DNA of 64,000 bases from Andrena cerasifolii (taxonomy: Eukaryota > Arthropoda > Insecta > Hymenoptera > Andrenidae), in the NCBI RefSeq assembly GCF_050908995.1, contig NC_135119.1, positions 17,918,001 through 17,982,000 of the forward strand, read 5' to 3'. Shown piece after piece: positions 60,723 through 64,000 of this stretch. How positions within the stretch are numbered: the first letter of the stretch is position 1; each line of letters begins with the position of its first letter. The position numbers were made by a program, and so were the translations under genes. The notes below the pieces were generated by a model. The model saw only the letters and a program-made list of their open reading frames with translations, had not been told where the DNA came from and searched no databases.

Positions 60723-61580
60723 TCATTCGTTTGGCAAAAGTTTCTTTTCTGGCTCTCGAATTTCGCACTGTAAAAACGGATTCACGTCTTCCAATAAAAA
60801 ACAAGTCAACTCCAATGCTACCGAATTGCTGTAATTTGTTATAATTAATTTTTTCAGATTTGGCATTCTATATAGGGCCTCCAGTCCCCTTTCCGTTATG
60901 TTCATACATTCCGATATGTCGAAATACTCTAACGTTGGAAACTCTGATGATAATTTATCCAATGCCCAATCGTCGATCGTTGTGCAACCTCTAAGGCTAA
61001 GCCACTTTATATGATAAAGGTTTAATAAGTTAGTGAGATTGTCGTACTCTATAGGGTGCCCTTTTAAATCTACCGCTTCCAGAGTAAATCGTGGATCGTA
61101 AGTTGTTGCCAATGCGGGCATATTCTTCCCTTTAGTCTTAGTCCATTCTAGCCATTCATCGGTGCCTTTAAATTTTACTCTACCACCGGATCTTAAGACG
61201 AACTGAGCCGTAGCCAAATCGGGGCCCAAATTCACATAGTTCTTGTAATTCTCTCTCTGAATAAACTTTCTGTATTCTCGTTTTTTGTGCTGCCACCATT
61301 CCTTTAGATTTAATGTAAAAAAGTTATGCACTTCAGGTGCCTCTTTTGAGGGAAAGATCAGGTTATTTTTACGGAATAGTCTTTTAACAGGGTATTTCTC
61401 CTCGTGTTCGCGTTTCACGTCGAAAAGACTTTGTCGTTTACGTAAATCTTGCACTAAAGTCGTGGTGACGTTGTTGTTGTTGTAGTACGGTCGTGCAATG
61501 TTCACGTGTAATTTATTTCGAAGTATTGTGCATTCTGAGATTTGTTTGGGTACGATGCGAGTGGTACACTGACGCAACAT
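60723..61580 (-). CDS. DMAC2: Mitochondrial DMAC2-like protein (ATP5SL family)
   Basis: DMAC2 (formerly ATP5SL) helps assemble the distal membrane arm of respiratory complex I in mitochondria (family knowledge). A single uninterrupted frame of 285 aa (human 257). The first 30-35 residues are basic with few acidic residues, like a mitochondrial presequence. Then come WWQHKKREYRKFI and a family-typical block LGPDLATAQFVLRSGGRVKF (about 116-135). Leucine-rich-repeat-like strands cover about 190-255 (IKWLSLRGCTTIDDWALDKL, LEYFDISECMNITERGLEAL). The related paralogue ATP5S/DMAC2L is shorter and lacks the long N-terminus, so DMAC2 is preferred. The ATG at 61,580 is the only start that keeps the presequence. 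AATAAA on this strand at 60,711-60,706 lies just past the stop; the 3' end is convergent with SNRNP25. Confidence 0.85.
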   Translation of the reverse strand: MLRQCTTRIVPKQISECTILRNKLHVNIARPYYNNNNVTTTLVQDLRKRQSLFDVKREHEEKYPVKRLFRKNNLIFPSKEAPEVHNFFTLNLKEWWQHKKREYRKFIQRENYKNYVNLGPDLATAQFVLRSGGRVKFKGTDEWLEWTKTKGKNMPALATTYDPRFTLEAVDLKGHPIEYDNLTNLLNLYHIKWLSLRGCTTIDDWALDKLSSEFPTLEYFDISECMNITERGLEALYRMPNLKKLIITNYSNSVALELTCFLLEDVNPFLQCEIREPEKKLLPNE

Positions 61581-62776
61581 TTTTGTGGAAAATTATTTAG
61601 TATTACTTCTCACATTAATGCGGCTTTATTATATAAATCTTCCAATACTTTTGCGCTAATTTTATTCCCTCTCATGGGAGATTCACGTCGATATACTCTT
61701 TTGGAATCTGTTAACCGGGATGCTGTCATTAGGCAGTGTTTTTTGGATCGGTTGAGGATGAAGTATATATAAAACTAATTCAAAGTTCATTACAAGGAAC
61801 GGCTCCAATAATTTTCAAAATTGTTTGATAACAATTTAGCAGAAGAGTATCGTACACGTGACATGTTTCTAATGGCATGTATATAGTATACCCATGGACA
61901 TAGAAATATAGGGACCATAGGGACGGAGAAATAGTTGCGACTTTAGGCGAGGGGAGTGATACGTATTTGAAGGGGGGGAGCACCTGCATCTGCCTGGATT
62001 TGATTGGTTGCATTCTACGCATGCTCCGTACCGCTAATTATGAAAAAGTGCTTGCTAGAGATTAGTACATACAGACGTCTAATTGTAAGTATATACTAAC
62101 GAAGTGATTGTTCACGAATATAAATTGTAAAAATAATGAAAATTGAAGAGAAATATGCATCTATAATTATTAAAATATATGAGGTGAATACGCACTGCAT
62201 ATCACACTACGAGAAACGCTTTAAATATGGCTGCCACTATCCCTGCTTGCGACCTTAGAGCATATAGACATGGAGGTTTCATTGATGAGAGCTCGAAACT
62301 GTTGCCAACATCACGCAAGAGAGAAAGACATGTGCGAGCGAGAGAAAGACATATCGTTGTTTATCACAGACGCTCGCACGATGTCATTCTCTCTCGCACG
62401 ATATCGGCGCATGCGCATTACGGTCGATTAGGACTCTATACTTCTCTCTCTCGTACCAGTTCGCGCATGTTTTTCTCTCTCGCGTGATGTTGGTGACAGT
62501 TTCGAGGACAGGAAACATAAGGCAATGAGACTTCGAGGTCTCCATGGATCCATGTATATATGCTCTAAGCTTGCGACGCGACTAACGTTCATCATTACAC
62601 ATCACTGCGTTTGTGCGAAGCAACAGCCAATAGAAAGAAGGCGTATGTTACCTCATCACTTCTCCCGCAGCTATTCCTCCGTCACTATATTCCTATGTCC
62701 ATGGTTGATTACTAGTGTCATCTGCGGGAAGGCAATGTTTTTAGGATGACCTATAAAGCGCCGCCGCGATGGTCGG
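61581..62776. repeat. DMAC2 5' flank with a composite inverted repeat
   Basis: Outer arms: CATGGACATAGAAATATAGG then GACGGAGAAATAGTTGCG at 61,893-61,945, inverted at 62,665-62,703 (CGCAGCTATTCCTCCGTCAC then TATGTCCATGG). Inner arms: TTAGAGCATATAGACATGGA at 62,258 and GAAACTGTTGCCAACATCAC at 62,296 against the inverted copies near 62,550 and 62,486. The centre is rich in CTCTCTCGCACGAT. No gene seen. The DMAC2 promoter should lie at the left end. Confidence 0.55.
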
Positions 62777-62950
62777 CCTCACTCGCACTTACGGGTGTCC
62801 TACTCCCAACTAGGGTCGGGTGGAAATCCCGTATGGTATGACACATTTAGCGGTGGGGGAATGCCACACATGTGCGCGATGACGCCGCGACGTCGACCAA
62901 TCAACGCCAAGGTGGGAAACGAAACGGCGCCACCGTCAAGCCAAGTCAAG

Positions 62951-63239
62951 CAGGGATCGGCGGGCTTAAGCTACGCTGATGGAGGGAGAAACACCTACAG
63001 GAGCGGTGGTAATGGTGCGTGAACTGCGCTAGCGCTAAGCCAGCCAAGTAGGATGAACGCGACCGACACAACGGCCAACCAGCGTCACCGGGAAATATGT
63101 TGTCGACGCTGGTTGGCTGCGGCGTCACTCGCTTGGCGCTGACGTTGGTTCGTCTCCAATCGTGACGTCTCACGCGCGTGCTACCGTTCCTGTAGGTGTT
63201 TCCCCCTCCATCAGCGTAGCTTAAGCCCGCCGATCCCTG
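62951..63239. mobile_element. Foldback MITE upstream of the BED gene, 289 bp
   Basis: Starts CAGGGATCGGCGGGCTTAAG and ends CTTAAGCCCGCCGATCCCTG; about 57 bases at each end are almost perfectly inverted. An inner pair (GGCCAACCAGCGTC against GACGCTGGTTGGC) also folds. The flanks AAGTCAAG and AAGCCAAG are a 7/8 match, suggesting an 8-bp hAT-type duplication. It ends 122 bp before the ATG of the BED-finger gene, so it lies in its promoter or 5' UTR. Confidence 0.8.
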
Positions 63240-63361
63240 AAGCCAAGTAACACCACGCCGCCATGCTTTCGAATTCGTACAGTACTTTTGTAGATGCTAC
63301 GTGATATGTTTGTGAATTGTGCCGCTTTTCGAGTTGTACAGTGTTTTATTAAAGTTCCAAT

Positions 63362-64000
63362 ATGAGCAAAGAATCAGGTAAGACAAATATTTAATACTTT
63401 TGCATTAGTATAATTTTAGAAATAAGCATTTCTTGAAAAATTAAAGTACCTTTTTGCACAAGGAAATGCTAAACATTATGTTCATTACTTTCTTCTTTTA
63501 ATTTTTATTCTTTTCAATTCTTTTAGTATTGATGCGCCGGGGTGTTTCTTCTTTGACCATTCCGGTTTCTGATATTAGAAATGTACTAATAATGGATATT
63601 TTATACAGGTATTGGCATCACTATTGCTGGACCCAGCGATGTAGCTATTAGAAGCTTAGATACAGAGACTGATTCAAGTAAGATATATCTTTAATTTAAC
63701 TTTCTCTTTTACTTTCTTTTTTCAATGATTACTTTATTCAAATTGTTTTTTAATAGTTTATGAATAATGATTAGTATTTTATGAATAGGCAGGGATGTTA
63801 CATTCATCTGCTCCCCTGCAAAGAAAGTGAAGAGGCAACAAACATTTCGCGAAGCTTGGCTAAAGGACCCACAGTTTCAATTGTGGCTTCAAGAAACTGA
63901 GGATCCGCTCCAAGCGAAGTGTACGGTTTGCGTCAAATTTTTAACAGCGACCAGCACTGTATTAAAAAATCACGCCAAAACTATGACACATAGCACGAAT
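63362..64000 (+). CDS. BED-type zinc-finger protein, N-terminal part (runs off the right edge)
   Basis: Three coding exons join in phase: 63362-63377 (MSKES), 63609-63677, and 63789 to beyond 64,000. The visible 99 residues contain, in exon 3, FREAWLKDPQFQLWLQE followed by KCTVCVKFLTA, then LKNHAKTMTHS, giving Cys-x2-Cys...His-x5-His, the ligand pattern of BED or hAT-type DNA-binding fingers. Such proteins in insects are either hAT transposases or host proteins derived from them; ordinary introns and a short leader exon favour a domesticated host gene, as inference. Donor and acceptor sites are good (CAG|GTAAGA, TACAG|GTATTG, CAA|GTAAGA, ATAG|GCAGGG). The rest of the protein is outside the window, so no function is assigned. 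Confidence 0.75.

Noticed and set aside
1..64000. tRNA, rRNA, CRISPR array or phage-like defence genes
   Set aside because: No cloverleaf-like B-box sequences, no regular short direct repeats with spacers, and no prokaryotic gene organisation were seen.

Overview
This is eukaryotic, AT-rich, intron-containing DNA from an animal. The gene set (golgin-97, SLC27/FATP, ITM2 with a BRICHOS domain, SNRNP25, DMAC2), the intron sizes and the abundance of small non-autonomous DNA transposons point to an insect. A hymenopteran is my best guess, but that is inference rather than something the sequence proves. No rRNA, tRNA, CRISPR array or bacterial-type gene was seen.

Layout. Positions 1-13.7 kb hold no gene I can name. 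They contain transposon-derived repeats, a GC-richer block at 7.3-8.3 kb and several foldback elements. At 13,727-13,848 (-) lies a convincing first coding exon of an unidentified minus-strand gene, whose remaining exons are probably off the left edge; its GC-rich 5' flank runs to about 15.2 kb. A golgin-97 (GOLGA1) orthologue occupies 20,949-30,593 (+) in eight coding exons and ends in a GRIP domain. Tail-to-tail with it is a long-chain fatty acid transport protein (FATP/SLC27A) at 51,773-32,604 (-) in ten coding exons. From 53.3 to 56.0 kb is AT-rich, partly probable 3' UTR. An ITM2 (BRI) family gene lies at 59,506-55,997 (-) in five exons. It is divergent from SNRNP25 (59,951-60,610, +, two coding exons). 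SNRNP25 is tail-to-tail with the single-exon mitochondrial gene DMAC2-like (61,580-60,723, -). The right edge carries the first three coding exons of a BED-type zinc-finger protein (63,362 to beyond 64,000, +).

The intact genes are unrelated housekeeping genes: Golgi tethering, fatty acid uptake and activation, membrane-protein processing, minor spliceosome, and complex I assembly. I infer no shared pathway. Coding exons were joined by hand with consistent phase: golgin-97 721 aa, FATP 649 aa, ITM2 301 aa, SNRNP25 183 aa, DMAC2-like 285 aa.

The most distinctive feature is the density and architecture of small DNA transposons. At least six full or partial foldback elements, nearly palindromic along their length, begin and end at TTAA. 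Two stand end to end sharing one TTAA, and one is nested in a hAT-like element with a perfect 8-bp target duplication. There are also two 443-bp piggyBac-like elements in opposite orientation, TTA-flanked elements, a TA-flanked element and several elements with 8-bp duplications. Most sit in introns of golgin-97, FATP and ITM2. Element boundaries come from visible inverted repeats and target duplications; family names are inference.
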